This document shows positions 1 to 13,600 of a DNA stretch of 64,000 nucleotides, piece by piece. The stretch's first letter is position 1. Every line of letters begins with the position of its first letter. Source of the DNA: Aplysia californica (lineage: Eukaryota > Mollusca > Gastropoda > Aplysiida > Aplysiidae). The position numbers and the translations under genes were made by a program. The notes under the pieces are model-generated. The model did no database searches. It saw nothing but the letters and a program-made list of their open reading frames with translations, and was not told where the DNA came from. The stretch covers positions 627,582-691,581 of the forward strand of contig NW_004797421.1 in the NCBI RefSeq assembly GCF_000002075.1, in the 5' to 3' direction.

Positions 1-445
1 ACGAGACCGGAAGCCGGAAACCGTTCGGAGAAATAAAGATCGGCACTATTTCTCCGAACGTTCGGAGAAATAGTCACACGCTTTAAAAAATATAGACTCT
101 AGATTCTATACCTGGCCCCCCAGGAAATCGCGGTCTTGCGGCCGCGTTTTCCGTCGAGTTCAGCAATAAACCCGCGATTTTTTGCAATTTTCGCTATTTC
201 TTGCAATTTTAGGCAAAATAACATCAACGCTTTAATTTTAACAGAATTTTAAATTCGAAATGGTGCAAGTACAGAGCCGATAGGCCTACGTAAATCATGG
301 TTTCGGCCCAGCTCTAGTCTACTGGGCGTACTCTAAAAGCTATAATATTATAACGGAAATTCCCCAGAATATACATCATATACAACACAAACTGAGATAT
401 ATAAAGATCTGATGTTAACTGATGTAAGTCTTGTGTAAGCGTGCG

Positions 446-525
446 CGTGTAATAAGAAAGTAGGTGTGTGTGTGTGGTGTGCATATGTGTGTGTGTTAGA
501 TGTACGTGTGTGTGTGTATGTATGT
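446..525. repeat. GT/CA microsatellite
   Basis: Interrupted tgtg runs mixed with tatg; explains the His/Thr-rich ORFs on the opposite strand. Confidence 0.9.
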
Positions 526-1172
526 GTGCGCGCATGCATGAATTTTGTTCGTACACGGGCACCTAGTCTCACGATTTACCACCTACGGTAACCGGAATGA
601 AAATAAATCAATGTTTGTTTTTTTTTGTCAATTGTTAAAAAAAAATAAATAAATGAATACATGTACGTCTTGTCGGGCTCGCCATCGTGACCGGTCAGTG
701 AATCTGGGCTTTTGCATCACATTGCTGGGGTTGAAGGCAACTTCGGATGACAAAAATTGAACTTGGAGTTCAGAACTGCCCGGTTACCGTGTATGTGAGA
801 CACTGAGACTACGTGCCCGGTTGCCGGTTATCGTGTACGTATACTGAGGCTAGGTGCCTGGTTACCATGTACGTAGACACTCCCTTAATTAATGTAAAAC
901 GCCTTAAGCTGCGCTGCGTTCACACGGGAGTGGTCGCTATAGAAATGATCTACATTATTATTACTATTAAATGGGGAAAAAATTTCTGTATTTTTACGGT
1001 TTGACTTAGAGTTAAAACAATACCATACTGGTTTTAAAAAAGAAAACATCTGAAATAGATTTAACAGATTACCGGTGTATCGAAGGTTTCAAGACAAAAA
1101 TAGAGTAGGATCTGAATTGATTGGGGCATAAGCTAATTTTGCATTTAGAGATTGTTAGAATCTCTCATCAAT

Positions 1173-1410
1173 TTTTTGGAAGAGGCTAGCCGTACTTAAT
1201 GACGGCTAGACTAGTTGGCTAGCCGTACTTAAGTATGGCTAGACAGCTGGGCTAGCCGTACTTATTCTTAATTAATATGATGGCTAGACTGACCATTAAA
1301 AAATAGGCCTACTGAATTGTAAAAATATAAATTTTTAGTTTGCAGTACCAAAAGTATTATTTGTATTTGAGTCGAAACCAGGTGCCTTATTAATGACAGG
1401 AACATTTATA
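1173..1410 (+). repeat. Palindromic tagccgtac repeat, copy 1
   Basis: Three successive hairpin units each begin ggctagccgtactt and end with ggctagac; the remainder (aaataggcctactgaattg to gaaaccaggtgcctta) matches the copies at 19812-20310. Reads as one monomer of a tandem or mobile repeat family. Confidence 0.8.
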
Positions 1411-2049
1411 TTGACCGGTGGATAAGGGACAATCACCCTACTGCATAAAACCTTCAACAACTTTTGGGCTACCCCGTCCAGGAGTGGCAGAACCTACCAC
1501 TACAAGTTCTCTGAAGGCATGTCCTGTCCATACATTAACGCTGTACCGAGTGTTTGATCAAACGGGGTGGCTATACTCACTATTGACAATGTTCGTGAAG
1601 AGCTATGGCTGTTCAGACTTTTGACTTTTGAAATCCAACCAGTGTAATTTAAACTCATTTTTCATGAACTTTTCGTTGCTCTTGAAATCTGAAATTGTGC
1701 ACACATGTAATCTAGAAAGTCGAAAGCATCTTTTTTGAAAAAGTGAATAAATTCAGTTGAACTGTTTTTCAGTTACCTTTCTTTGAATTTTTGTTCCTTG
1801 ACTTTTTAGTGCGAGTTTACCTTGACTTTTTAGTGCGAGTTTACTACCTCATTGATTTAGAACTTTTTCTTCTTTTAAGAGAAACCACATTTCTGTCATA
1901 ACTGTTTTGTTTTCAATGCTTTGTTTTGTATAATTTTCAGCATTTATATAGAACGGTTGACCACAGCCGTTTAGAATTCTTGTTTTGGTACTTCTTTAGT
2001 CTTTAGCTAATTTTCAAGATTTGACTCATTTTTAAAAAACTTTCCACAG

Positions 2050-2165
2050 GTATTTTTTTGGAAGGACTTGCGTATCAAGCGACCACCCCAACAAACACAA
2101 TAAAGAAGTGACCAAACCCAAACCCTAACACTAACCTAACTCTCTAACTCTAACCCTCTCAATTT
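2050..2165 (-). repeat. Telomere-like repeat element, inverted copy
   Basis: Degenerate aaccctaac-type units followed by a segment (gaaggacttg to acacaataaagaagt) whose reverse complement matches 17080-17150. So this is a dispersed repeat, not a telomere. Confidence 0.7.
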
Positions 2166-2284
2166 CATAGTTACAGGCCTAGTGGTCGCTGGTTATGGAA
2201 TTCCTCACATTTTTAAAAAAGTCGAATGTTTTTCAACACGTCATTATAATCTGATGAGATTCTTTCTTTTCTTACATTTTTCAG

Positions 2285-2300
2285 TACTTCATAAACCAAG
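2285..2300 (+). other. KIF4: 5' UTR part of first coding exon
   Basis: A pyrimidine-rich tract ending in tttttcag at 2278-2284 is a good 3' splice site 16 bases before the ATG. The start codon therefore lies just inside the second or a later transcript exon, and the promoter and leader exon are upstream, possibly outside the window. The context ccaagATG has A at -3 and fits a start codon. Confidence 0.65.
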
Positions 2301-2538
2301 ATGCCTTCTGAAAAGGCAAAAGTTATACCAGTGATGGTCGCACTTCGGTGTCGCCCACTCATTGAGAAGGAATTGAAAGAAGGCTGTCAGCCTTGTCTGC
2401 ACACAGTGCCAGGGGAACCCCAGGTGGTTCTAGGGAAGGACAGGGCGTTCACTTACGACTTTTCCTTTGGCCCAACAGATCCACAGGGGGAAGTGTATGA
2501 GAAAGCCTGCAAAACTTTGATATCAAGTATTTTCAAAG
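2301..2538 (+). CDS. KIF4: KIF4 coding exon 1 (residues 1-79)
   Basis: Encodes the first beta strands of the motor, from [20 protein letters not shown] to the [10 protein letters not shown] segment just before the P-loop. The donor is AAAG|GTAAG. It ends one base into the glycine codon completed by exon 2. Confidence 0.95.
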
Positions 2539-5500
2539 GTAAGAAAGGAGATGCGGATGATTGATTTATCTGAGGTCAGAGTTGAAAATGAGCTACTCAC
2601 TGACTGAACTGGAGTTGTGGTTACGGTATGATGTACACACATCATTGTACATAGATTACATTCTTCACATTTTGTATGAAGTATTTCTACTGTGACTGAG
2701 ACCAAGACAAAATGTAAAAAAAATGGCATTCAAATTTTATACAGAGCCAAAATGTTTTAAGACTGCCACCCATTGCTGTCATGGAGAGAAGTGGTTGTCT
2801 TTAGTCAGGAAAATATATCTTGAACAGTTTCAATTTTTGTCCTGTGAAAAACTGCAATGATGAGGAGTGGTCATTTTTATACAAGTGGTTGTCTTGGACA
2901 GGTGGCTTTTAGAGAAGGTTCTGCTATATTATATATCAACGCCAATAGTATTGGCTGTAGTGTATCGCACTGTTTTGAGTGGATTGATAGAACCACTTTT
3001 TTGAAAGGGTGGTTGGCGGGTGTTGTGGTGTGGTTTGTCCCCTTTTTTCCTGTCGAACGTCAATCATCCTTGTCTCTCCTCCTTTTCTGAATTTGTTACT
3101 CTCTTGTAGAACTTCTAATTTTCAGCACTTATATTATGACCTTATTGTGTTGCAAGTGCCGTAAAACTTTCGTTAGAGTAAAAATATTTTTTAAAAACCA
3201 CTCGTGAAAATCAACAGAAAAATGATTCTTATTGACCTATGCTGTCCTATCCTATGACCGTGCTGCTTTTTAAAGCCTTCATTCACCAAGGTCTCTTAAC
3301 GTTTCAGTATAACCCTATATGATTTGCTAATTTGTACTCAATGATTTTAAAAATGTCAAATTATAAGATAGGGTCTCTTAGATTTGTCCCTCATGCTGGA
3401 GGTAGCTAAATAAATTGCTGGGTAACGGTTGTTTGTAAAAGTTCGTGATGCATATTATGCATATATTGAGTACTGTTGGTATTTTTTTGGTCACCCCAGC
3501 TTTTTATCTTTTCTTCTTCTGCCCCCATTCCCACCCTGCTGAAAAAAAAAAAAAATAGATGGGAGACTGGAAGTTATCCTTTTACTTTTAATGCAGAATT
3601 TGCTCTTTGAATTGTGACACTGTAAAGTTTGTTCACTTGTTCCAATTTTTTTGGGGTAAGTTTTGATTTGGATTGTTGTTTTTTTGCTTTATTTTCAGCA
3701 GTGTATTTTGTAATTTATGTAGCTTAATGTTGTCTATCAATGTTTGCAGAAATTGTAAATGATATAAGTTCTGATTTCTTTCAGCTCTTTGGGTGATTAG
3801 TTATTGTACATTATATTGATTTGGATATTGATTTCTCCTCAGGCTATAATGCGACAATTCTGGCATATGGACAGACTGGCAGTGGGAAAACCCACACAAT
3901 GGGTGGATGCTATGAAGATTCGCTGACAGGGGATGAAGAGGGCATGGGAGTGATACCTCGAGTTTTACAAGATCTGTTTCAGCATATTCAAGACAAAGAG
4001 GATATTGAATTCTCAGTGAGATTGTCTTATATGGAGGTAAGTTGGTTTGTTTATGACTCTGAATTTAAAGTAAAAGTGGAATGATAATTGTAAATATTCT
4101 AGAACTCCCTCAACAAAATTTGAACAATTAAGGATGAAGGCTGCTTTGACACTGGCTGTCTGGGCCATCCGATGCTGAGTTACATTCAATTTACCAGCAG
4201 AATTTGAAAGATGGAGGGACATGTACTTTACATAGTTGCCACTTTTCCGCTAAATAGTGGAAACTTCGCTTCATCTAGCTTTTCCCGCAACTTTCCTCCT
4301 TCCTCCGCTGGACCGCTCTTGGTCGCAAATTTCATACTTATTTTTTCCCGTGGAAAACAACGAACCGTGAGAGAGACGAAAACGCGGCTTGCGCATGTCC
4401 GCCCGTAGCTTTCTACTTCCGTTCTTTTAGGCCCAGCGCTAGTTTCACATTGTTTATTATTGTGAAGCAACACCATGTCGATCGGGCATCGGGACGTTAG
4501 CGCGCCGAGTTGTCATTGAAATTGGCGGAAATTCGAGAGAAATTGATGCAGAATGCAAAAATAGAAGGAACTGGAATGAGAAAGAAGCAGCCGGTGTGTG
4601 ACTTGAAAAGGTCATTAGAAAATTGAACTAGCCGTTTTTAATGAAAGAAATCGCGGCCCGTGGCACTCCTGTACAATTGCGGTCCCGTTTGTTTACATGA
4701 CGGCTATTGTGGCTGCTGTGGAAGTGAATCTAGATCTAGATCGAGAAAATCTATCTCTAGATATAATCTAGATCTACACATATTTAGATATATCTAGATC
4801 TAGATTAGATAGCCACTAGGCTATAATTTTAATTCAGTTTAGATCTCTAAATAAGAAACACACTACAGGGGCACTAAGTGCAAACGGGACCGCAATTGTA
4901 CAGGAGTGCCTGCTTCCTTGATCCGATACTGCTCTACGTCTATGTACAAGTTTAAAGTGAAAGAAATCTTTTTATGAGACACCAGCTGGCAAAACACACT
5001 GGATTTTTAGTCACCAAGTCCAAACTGTCAAATTGACTCGAATGCTTGTTAGTCAACTTACTGCCTTTATGTTTTTTTTGTCGTTTTCTTTTTTCAAATA
5101 CATTTTTAATTCAGTTGCCTTTGGTTAACAATATTATGACAGTTTTCCCTTCCAAAACCGTAGGCTAGATTTTCCAGTATATATTACCTCTGGATCCCAC
5201 TGGTTTCGGAGAGCGCGCGTACGCCTTCGCGTGAATTTCCTCCTTTTTAAAAATTTCTGAGTGGCAGCTATGACTTTATAAAGTGGACTTTTCATCGCAG
5301 AATTCTACTTCGCATATTTTTCCATGCAAGATGAAGAGTTTAAAAAAAAAATGACAACACAAGTGCCGCTTAAGTTAAAAGCATTATGGATGACGGAAGC
5401 ATAGATGGGAAACTACACCAGTTCTTTTGCTTTATTACTTTTAAAAAAATAACAAATCATCCTTGTGATTTGTGTTGGAAATTTTTGTAGATAGATACTG

Positions 5501-7631
5501 CAAGAAGACCATGATCATGGGCTTAAAGTGAAAAGTGGTTGAAAAGTGAAGTATTTGCTGGTTTGTCTTGCACTGCTCAACTCCTTCACGTAAAGGCATG
5601 GTCATTATATAAATTTATAACACCATACTTACTGTTCTTTTTCTTTGCATTGAAAGAATTATGTTGCACAGTAGTCTGTTGTGCATATTTCACAAGTATC
5701 TTCTGATTTTGAAATGGTTGGGCCTTGACAGTGAACTTGACTACAGCAAATATTGAAACATTCAAATCTTTACAATTCTTTAAAATTGTTTTCTGTTTTG
5801 AGCCTTTATGTGGCTTTGAACTTTCAGCCCCTCTAGATTTTTTCTGCCATGACAGTTATTTTAGGAGGGGTATTTTTCTAAATCAAAGGAATATTTTCTT
5901 CTACTCAAGATAGTCTGAAGATGATAGATCAGAGTTGCTGTCACTGTTATTGTGTCAAAGTTACCGATTGAGCGATCACTTTTCCTAGCCTTTTTGTTGT
6001 TGCTATTCTTCTGACTTTGACTTTTTCTGCTACAAAATTGCTTTTTATTCTGCTCATAGATTTACAATGAAGAGTTGCATGATCTGTTGTGCCCAGTTGC
6101 ACAGAGGGCAACACTCGCGATTCGAGAGGAAAGCAATGGTGGAATAAAGGTATGTACTTGATTTTTTAAGTCCTTTTGCAAATAATCACCTTGTATAGTA
6201 TAATATAATATGTTCTTATCCTGAGTGATGTGATATATGGGCTGAAAATGTTACCAATGAAGTGCAGGGGGAAACTGTCCTTATATTTTACACATTTTGC
6301 GAGCAAGACACTTTTGTTACATTTTTTTTTCTTTCTTTCTTCTTCTTTTTAAAAAAAAAGATTAGAAATAATGAAAAATTGCTGTAATTTTCTATTTTAG
6401 CGACAAATGCAATCTATTTGTTCTTATTCCCAGTTTTGATGCGACACTAGGACTGCTCCATTTTTGCAGTATAATGATAATAAGATGGTACTTCCCATTT
6501 TTTAAAAATGACTAAGCCTATCGTATTCTTTATGCATCATTGTTTGTGTAACAGTTGTCTTGTCATACGGAGGATAAGAGGCTGAACTGTGTTGCCATTA
6601 AAAAAAAACATTAATAAAAAAAATAATTGCATTTATATAGTGCGTTATATCCATCCCCTATGCACTTAACATTCACCAGTTGTCTTTAAAAAAGCACCCA
6701 TTTAAAGGGCATAACAACTCTTGAACAAATTTAAACAAAACTTTGGAAAAATAAAATTCAACCTGGGAAATGTCATATTTTGTATTATGAAGAAAATCAA
6801 TTCACATGTTCGAGAAATATTAAATTTTAAAAGTTAAAACCAAAATTGAGTGAAATGTAAAACTTTGCAACTTACTGAAAATCAACCAATTGTGTATTAG
6901 TGCATTGAAAAATTAATTCATATGAAACTGACATTGCCAAATAAATTCCACAGACCATTTCTCCCTTGACAAGCACTGGAAATTTTGAATAACCCTGTGA
7001 CATTATAATAATGAATATTTCTGGGCTAATCCTTTAGACATCCTGTTCAAAATTGAGTTTTAACTGTTCAGTTGTTTATGGGCAGTTTCCATACACAATT
7101 TGTCTGTCTGTCAAAAAGGCTGAAAGGAAATAATTGAAGGAGCTTCAAGTCAAGAGGATCCTGTGACCATTCATTTGTTAACATCTGGCTTGTAAATCAT
7201 TTTCCAAACCTTTCTTGCAATCATTATCATGCAAGGGCCACTCTTTCTGGAACAAGGCTTCCTCTACAGCATTAAAAACCTCTCTTAAACCTTTTCTCTG
7301 TGTATATAGAAGAGCAAAAATTATTTGATGGTTATTGCTTTGATGCGTTACTCTTTACACAAAGTGAACAAGTTTATGATTCTCATCGCCAGATCCAGGG
7401 ACTGAGAGAAGTGGAGGTGACCAGTTTCACGGAAACGATGAGACATCTGAGTGAGGGTTCACACGGACGCACCACTGGGGCGACTGCCATGAACAACACG
7501 TCGAGCAGATCTCATGCCATCTTCACGCTTAATATTGATCAGAAAAAGAAAAGTGATATGTAAGTTTGCACAGTGACAATTCCATTGGATGCCCCAGTCA
7601 TGTTTTAATAAAGAAAGAGAACAGTCATTAT

Positions 7632-7689
<58 letters not shown>

Positions 7690-10570
7690 ATTCTCTGGCC
7701 TGTTCATCTATCTCGTCTCTTTCTCCCTCACTCCTTGCCGCAGACTTACAAACACAGGTTCAATTTTTTCATGGTGAGTCATATCTCTGTGATTAAAGGA
7801 AATTACAAGTGTGCAGTGATAGCTCTTTAGTAAGATTAATTCCTTTTGTAGCTGCTCCCTTGTTTTGATGCAGGTAGTTAGAGGGCACCACTGGTGGGCC
7901 CTACTTCTTTTTTCCTTTATTGTTTTTGTTCGTCTTATTCTTTCCCTGCACTCTATGAAATTTATATTATCAAACGTGCTTCTCCGTACTCAAACAAACA
8001 AGCACTCTTGTTGGTTGAATTGGGTCCCTGATGTGTGCTGTAATTTGAAACTTCTGTGGGACAAAGCCTCATCCTAAGTGCACTTGTTTACATTTGCACA
8101 CTGCGCACCACTGTGTGGATGAATAAAGGGTTTTACAATTAGAAGTCTTACACCTTTGCTGTCCCTCTTTCTGTCTGTCAGTATTGTTTTTCCCTGTGCT
8201 GAGGAGCTTTCATTGTGACAATGTTTGTTTGTTTTTTGTTTTTTTGTTTTTTTTTACCCAAATACACACAGTCGTATTGTAATTCTCTTCCTCAGGAATG
8301 ATTATTGTCGGGTTAAATTCCATATGGTAGATCTTGCCGGGTCGGAGAGATGTAAGAGAACACAAGCTGAGGGAGACCGGTTTAAGGAAGGTAATAATTC
8401 CCTTCGTTTACCTTTCCTATAAAAAACACATTGGAAAACAGGTGCATATATGTGAAGACTTGAGCTGCTTTTTGTTTTCAAAGGCTAGTGGTAACAAGCA
8501 GTAAGTCCCTTAACTTTTTTACCTTTAAATTTTGATTGCATCCATTTTTAGGTACAAAGTTTGTGTTTCCTTTAGATCAAGGCCCATGGAAACGACAGGT
8601 TCAGAGACACTGACTTTTAGACTTAATTTTAAAGGGGATTTTCTCTTCCCCCCCCCCCCCCCCCCCTGATTCTTCAAAAGACTTATGAATGATGTTATCA
8701 TTTTGGGGAATTGGGGAGGGGTTATGTGGGATTGGGTGTCAAAATGATACATATTGTGCTTAAAGAGGAAGGAAAGCTCCATATAATTTAAAAAGAGCTG
8801 CAGTTTGTTGTAAGCTTTAGTTTATCATATTTTTATTTCGTTTTAATCGAACAGGAGTGAATATCAACAAAGGTCTTCTGGCTCTGGGTAATGTTATCAG
8901 CGCCCTCGGGGACGAAGGGGAAAAGAGAAATCACATTCCCTACAGGGACTCTAAGCTGACTAGGATTTTGCAAGGTAAGCTGAGTTCTGTACGTTCTATT
9001 AATGCAGGTTTTTTTCCAACTTTTCAATCCTTCTTGATTTTGTCTGTCTTTCCCCCTGCACTGAAGTGACTGTCATTTTGTTGATGTGCCTCTCTTCACT
9101 TAAATTCAAACCGAAATTAAATGGAATTGCATATGGATGACTCATACATTTTTAGACACTATATATTGGTTTCTGTTCACTGCTAGTTTCCTACAAATTT
9201 TATCCTTATTAAAGAGTAAATATAGTGATTAAGATGAAGAAGAAAAGTCTACAAAGGATGTAAATACACATTTGCAGAAATGTCCAAATTTGATGTGGCG
9301 GATAAAAAGTTTGAAGTGTAAGCCCTACAGTGAGTGTATCGTGTGCAAATTATTCTCTCCCAGATTCTTTGGGTGGCAATAGTCACACTTTGATGATTGC
9401 TTGTGTGAGCCCGGCTGACTCCAACATTGAGGAAACTTTGAACACTCTGCGGTATGCGGACAGGGCCAGAAAAATCAAGAACAAGCCTATCATCAACAGG
9501 GACCCACAAGCCGCTGAGATCATGCGACTGAAAACTTTGGTGAGAAGGATTTTCATTCACTCTATTTTTTAAATTTCTTATATGAGCTATTCTCAAAAGG
9601 TGAGCATGGGTGAAGTACTTCTTTTCCACAATCGGTGCCGACCAATTCTAATTTGAATGAAATAACAATTTTCAAAGGAGAAATGTCCAAATAAATATGA
9701 TGTAATAGGAAATCGACCAGAGTCCTTGACTTTACAAAATAAATGTCAATACAATTATGTAAGGGCATTGTAACAAAATGCGTTTTGTCCAAAAAGAGAA
9801 AAAGTGTAGAAAAGCAAATTATTTTACCCACAATCTGTATGCTGTTGAAGAGTGAACAAAGCCAAATCATGGCAAAATAATTGGTTACAGCATGTGTTAT
9901 GACAAAAATATTTTAATGTAGTAAAGGTTCAGCTAGTGATCCTAAGAAGAAAAAGTGGAAGGATCAAAATTCGATGCTCAGACGCTCGATTGACATGTCA
10001 CTGTGTGGATTAATCGCACCTGCCAGACTTTCACAGTAGAACTGTACTCGGACCACCTCCGCCCCTGCAGATGCGTGCATGCGCATGAGCGCGCACACAC
10101 ACACACACACACACATACTCTAGCATGTTTATCTCTGTTTCTTTTTCTGTTCAGAATACTGTATATTTTTAGAAAGCCTACTTTTACATTAAATCTTTAA
10201 TTATGCTGTTATTGATTTTTTCAGGTGCAACAACTTCAGGACCAAGTCATTAATGGAGGCCTATCCACACTCAAGTCTGAGTAAGATTTTTACTACTATT
10301 GTTCGTTGCCATAATTGAAAGCTCTGTAGACTTGAATAATGAATATGTTTTCCTTAGCAATAGTACCTTTTGACTATGGGCCTACACTGTTACTTGAAGT
10401 CAACAGACAATATATGATCTTCATTGAAAGGTATTAACTGTTCTTTCACCAGCTTTTGTGACATATATGTAAATCATATTGAATTGTCATATCAACTCAC
10501 GCGCACACGCACACACACACCACACATACCTAATATATGTTCAAACTCTCTCTCTCTCTCTCTCTCTCTC

Positions 10571-10650
<80 letters not shown>

Positions 10651-13600
10651 TCGCACACACACACACACGTCTCCAATATCCAAAGACACCAAGCCCACCC
10701 AAATCCCCGCTTTCTCCTTTGTTAACCCTCATCCTGCGGGAGCCGGGTTTATGTAGCCCGATAAGCCTATTTCGGCACCTCGCCTGCGTTCTGGTCCCGA
10801 GTCAGTGTACCTCCTGGCTCAGCGCACGCGCAGCGCGCATCCTCTTACGTGTCATTCGGGTCCCGAGTCGGATCCCCATTCACGCAGGTCAAGTGTGTGT
10901 GCGTCAGTCTGCTTGAGTTTGTGTGCGTTTGTGGCCTTCTTCTAGAACCACCTGCGTTGGTTCGTAATCGAGGCATACGTCTCATTCAAAACATGCCAAG
11001 TTGATAGCTCTAGATGTTCGTCCAATGAAATTATAGAAGAAATTGACCCACTTAGACATGAGGAGCTCGAAAGGATAGTCAGGAAACATGACTTCCATTT
11101 TTCTATACAAAATATTTCAAATGAGCTTGATTTTGTATGAAATGATACTACCTGATAAAAAATGAGCTTGTTTAATAGTTTTGAATATCCTTGTGCAGGT
11201 ACATAGAACAATTTGAGTGTAAAACATTCGGAAATTGACCTAAATTATCCCTTTTCGAACCTCAGGTCATTCATAACAACAAGAGCGTCCAGAAAGGTTA
11301 TTCAAATGGGCGTAACTACTCGTAATGTCTTATCAGCTTGTGAGAGGGGGTTATTCATGTGTTTGTAACACTTTATAAATAGAATGCTATGAAGGATAGA
11401 GCGTTATTTTCATCATCAGTTAACACACTCCCGCGGTATTCATGGCGAAAACACACGTTTCCCGGCGCGCGTGCTGTACACCAACAGTACACACTGAGTG
11501 ACCCTGGCGGCCTGCCCGGCGAGTCCGACGTAATCGGTTGATGATAAGATACGCATCTGGGCACAGACGCAGGATAAAAGTTAATTTAGACCTACCTCCA
11601 CAGAGCAATTGACAATTGAGTGTTAAATAATATGAAGGTTTGTTAAGTTTCCAAAGTATAAAAAAACCCAGCCAAATAATCACTTCCTCACCAAAGAATG
11701 CCTGCCAGCACCTCGTGTGTATTTTGAGGCTTGTTTTCATTGATTCCGATGTTTAAAAGAACTGATATTCCTACTAAGCATGATTAAAGAATCTTGAACA
11801 GGTTTCCCACAGTAATATGTACTGGGTCATTCCATGAAAAATTAAACTTCCATGACATGTGTAATGCAAAACCTGCACCAAAAAAAAATCTTAATAGTGA
11901 TAGAACCCCCACCTCACCTCCTTTTTCTTTTGTGTGTCCCTGCTCACAGCTTTCTCCAGCTGGTCATCTCTGCATTACGTGTGTCACTGCAGTTTTATTT
12001 ATCATGGAAGGCCCTACTTTGTCCTAAGTGGTTATATATCATTATCGTTGTCATTAAGTGCCAGATCTTAATCGGACATCAACAATCATGGTTGGCCACT
12101 TATTTTTCCTAGCTCGAATGCTCTAAAAAAATCAATATCATTTTTATTATTACCCCCGTTACCCATCAGATTGAGTTCTCTTGTTTATATGGAAATTTTT
12201 TTCCTCTGCCTTTAGCACCAGCAGTAGTACCATCGCTTCTGTAGACAGCAACGCTGACGAGTTAGCAAAACTGACACAGCGGGTGAAAGAGCTGGAGAAA
12301 GAGAATGACCATTTGACGAGAGAGCTGCAGCGATCGGTGGCAGAGAGCACCAGCATGCTGGACCAGGTGATGAAGCTGGAGGCCAGCAACGACAGGCTCA
12401 AGCTGAGGATCAACCAGATCAAAGACTACGTCGGGTTTGTTTTGTTTTACTTTTTAATAAATGATAATGATAAACAACTTTTGTTTTGGGCCAATTCCTG
12501 CTCAAGAGCAAGCTCTATGTACTTGACAATCTATAGTCGAAATTGTCTAAGAAGGATACAGATTTCCAAGCGAAAAATTTGCCGTCCATACAGGTGGCCA
12601 CCTTACATGGTGTCATTCCAATGTTTTAAACAGGGCAAGCGGGGTAATGGGTTGTGGCTATTTATACAGATGACTGTCTTATACAGATGGCCATCGTGTA
12701 GTTTTGACTATGTTTCATATTCTTATTTACCCAATTAGATGTTTTCTCCACCAGTGTATGATATAGGATCTTCGCGTTGCTCATTGAGGATGTGTTTTAT
12801 TCGTATACAGGAGAAGATATTTCATTTAGTATCCTAGATAACCTGCTTTGATGTAATGTTTACCCCCCTGACGGGGTTTGACAGACAGGTTTTTATTAAA
12901 AGGTCCCCAAAAAGTCAGACATAACAAAAGTGTCAAATAAACTGCAAAAGATATATTATAAACTTAAATTTTCATTCAAACAATGGTCATTATTTATAGG
13001 CTTTTCCTCTATTTTTGTTGGTTAAGAATGGTTCTTGTTCTGTCTTTTTTTCGTCCTCGTGATCTGCCCCAACTACTACATCTTAGTTTTATCCCTTGTC
13101 AATGTCCGATTCTCTTTCTCTTTCTGACAAGGCCAGGCATTGATTCTTCATTTAATTTTCTCCTTCATTGTAATGATGACCATACAGATCACCATCATGA
13201 GAGGGATCAATAATATGTCTAAATTCACACTTGATTCAGATAACAAAAAGTCCAAGAAACCAAAGAAAAAAGCATTAGATTCAAACAAATGTTACTCGCA
13301 AACCAAAAGTTCTGCTGACCACGTTGGTCGAACAAGATTTCCTGTTTAATCAGTTACAAGAAAATCCCAATAGCTACTGGTAGTGAAAGTGAAACTACCT
13401 GGCGATGATGGGAGATTTTGGTGGGAATGAAGTTCTTATTCACTGTTGCATACACACACACACCCCCCCCCCCCCCCCCCACGTTTTAGAAAACTAACAA
13501 TAATTTACCCCTGACTAGTTCATTCATTTCCCATTTAATTTATTTTCTTTTGACACCTTGTGACATGACTTTTGGCTTTGATTTCATTTCTTTTTCGAAG

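Larger units (their letters stand above)
1..2284. other. Upstream flank of KIF4, no coding region seen
   Basis: Contains a perfect 28-bp palindrome (46-73), a GT-rich microsatellite (about 446-525), a block shared with about 15318-15375 (about 670-705), a palindromic repeat (about 1173-1410) and an inverted copy of a telomere-like repeat (2050-2165). Short ORFs here are not supported as genes. Confidence 0.5.

Noticed and set aside
1418-1624. 68-residue ORF upstream of KIF4
   Set aside because: No homology recognised, no splice or start context, typical chance length for this composition.
4640-4968. Direct repeat TGAAAGAAATC flanking the 249-bp MITE as its target duplication
   Set aside because: The repeats lie 10 and 48 bases away from the element ends, so they are probably coincidental.
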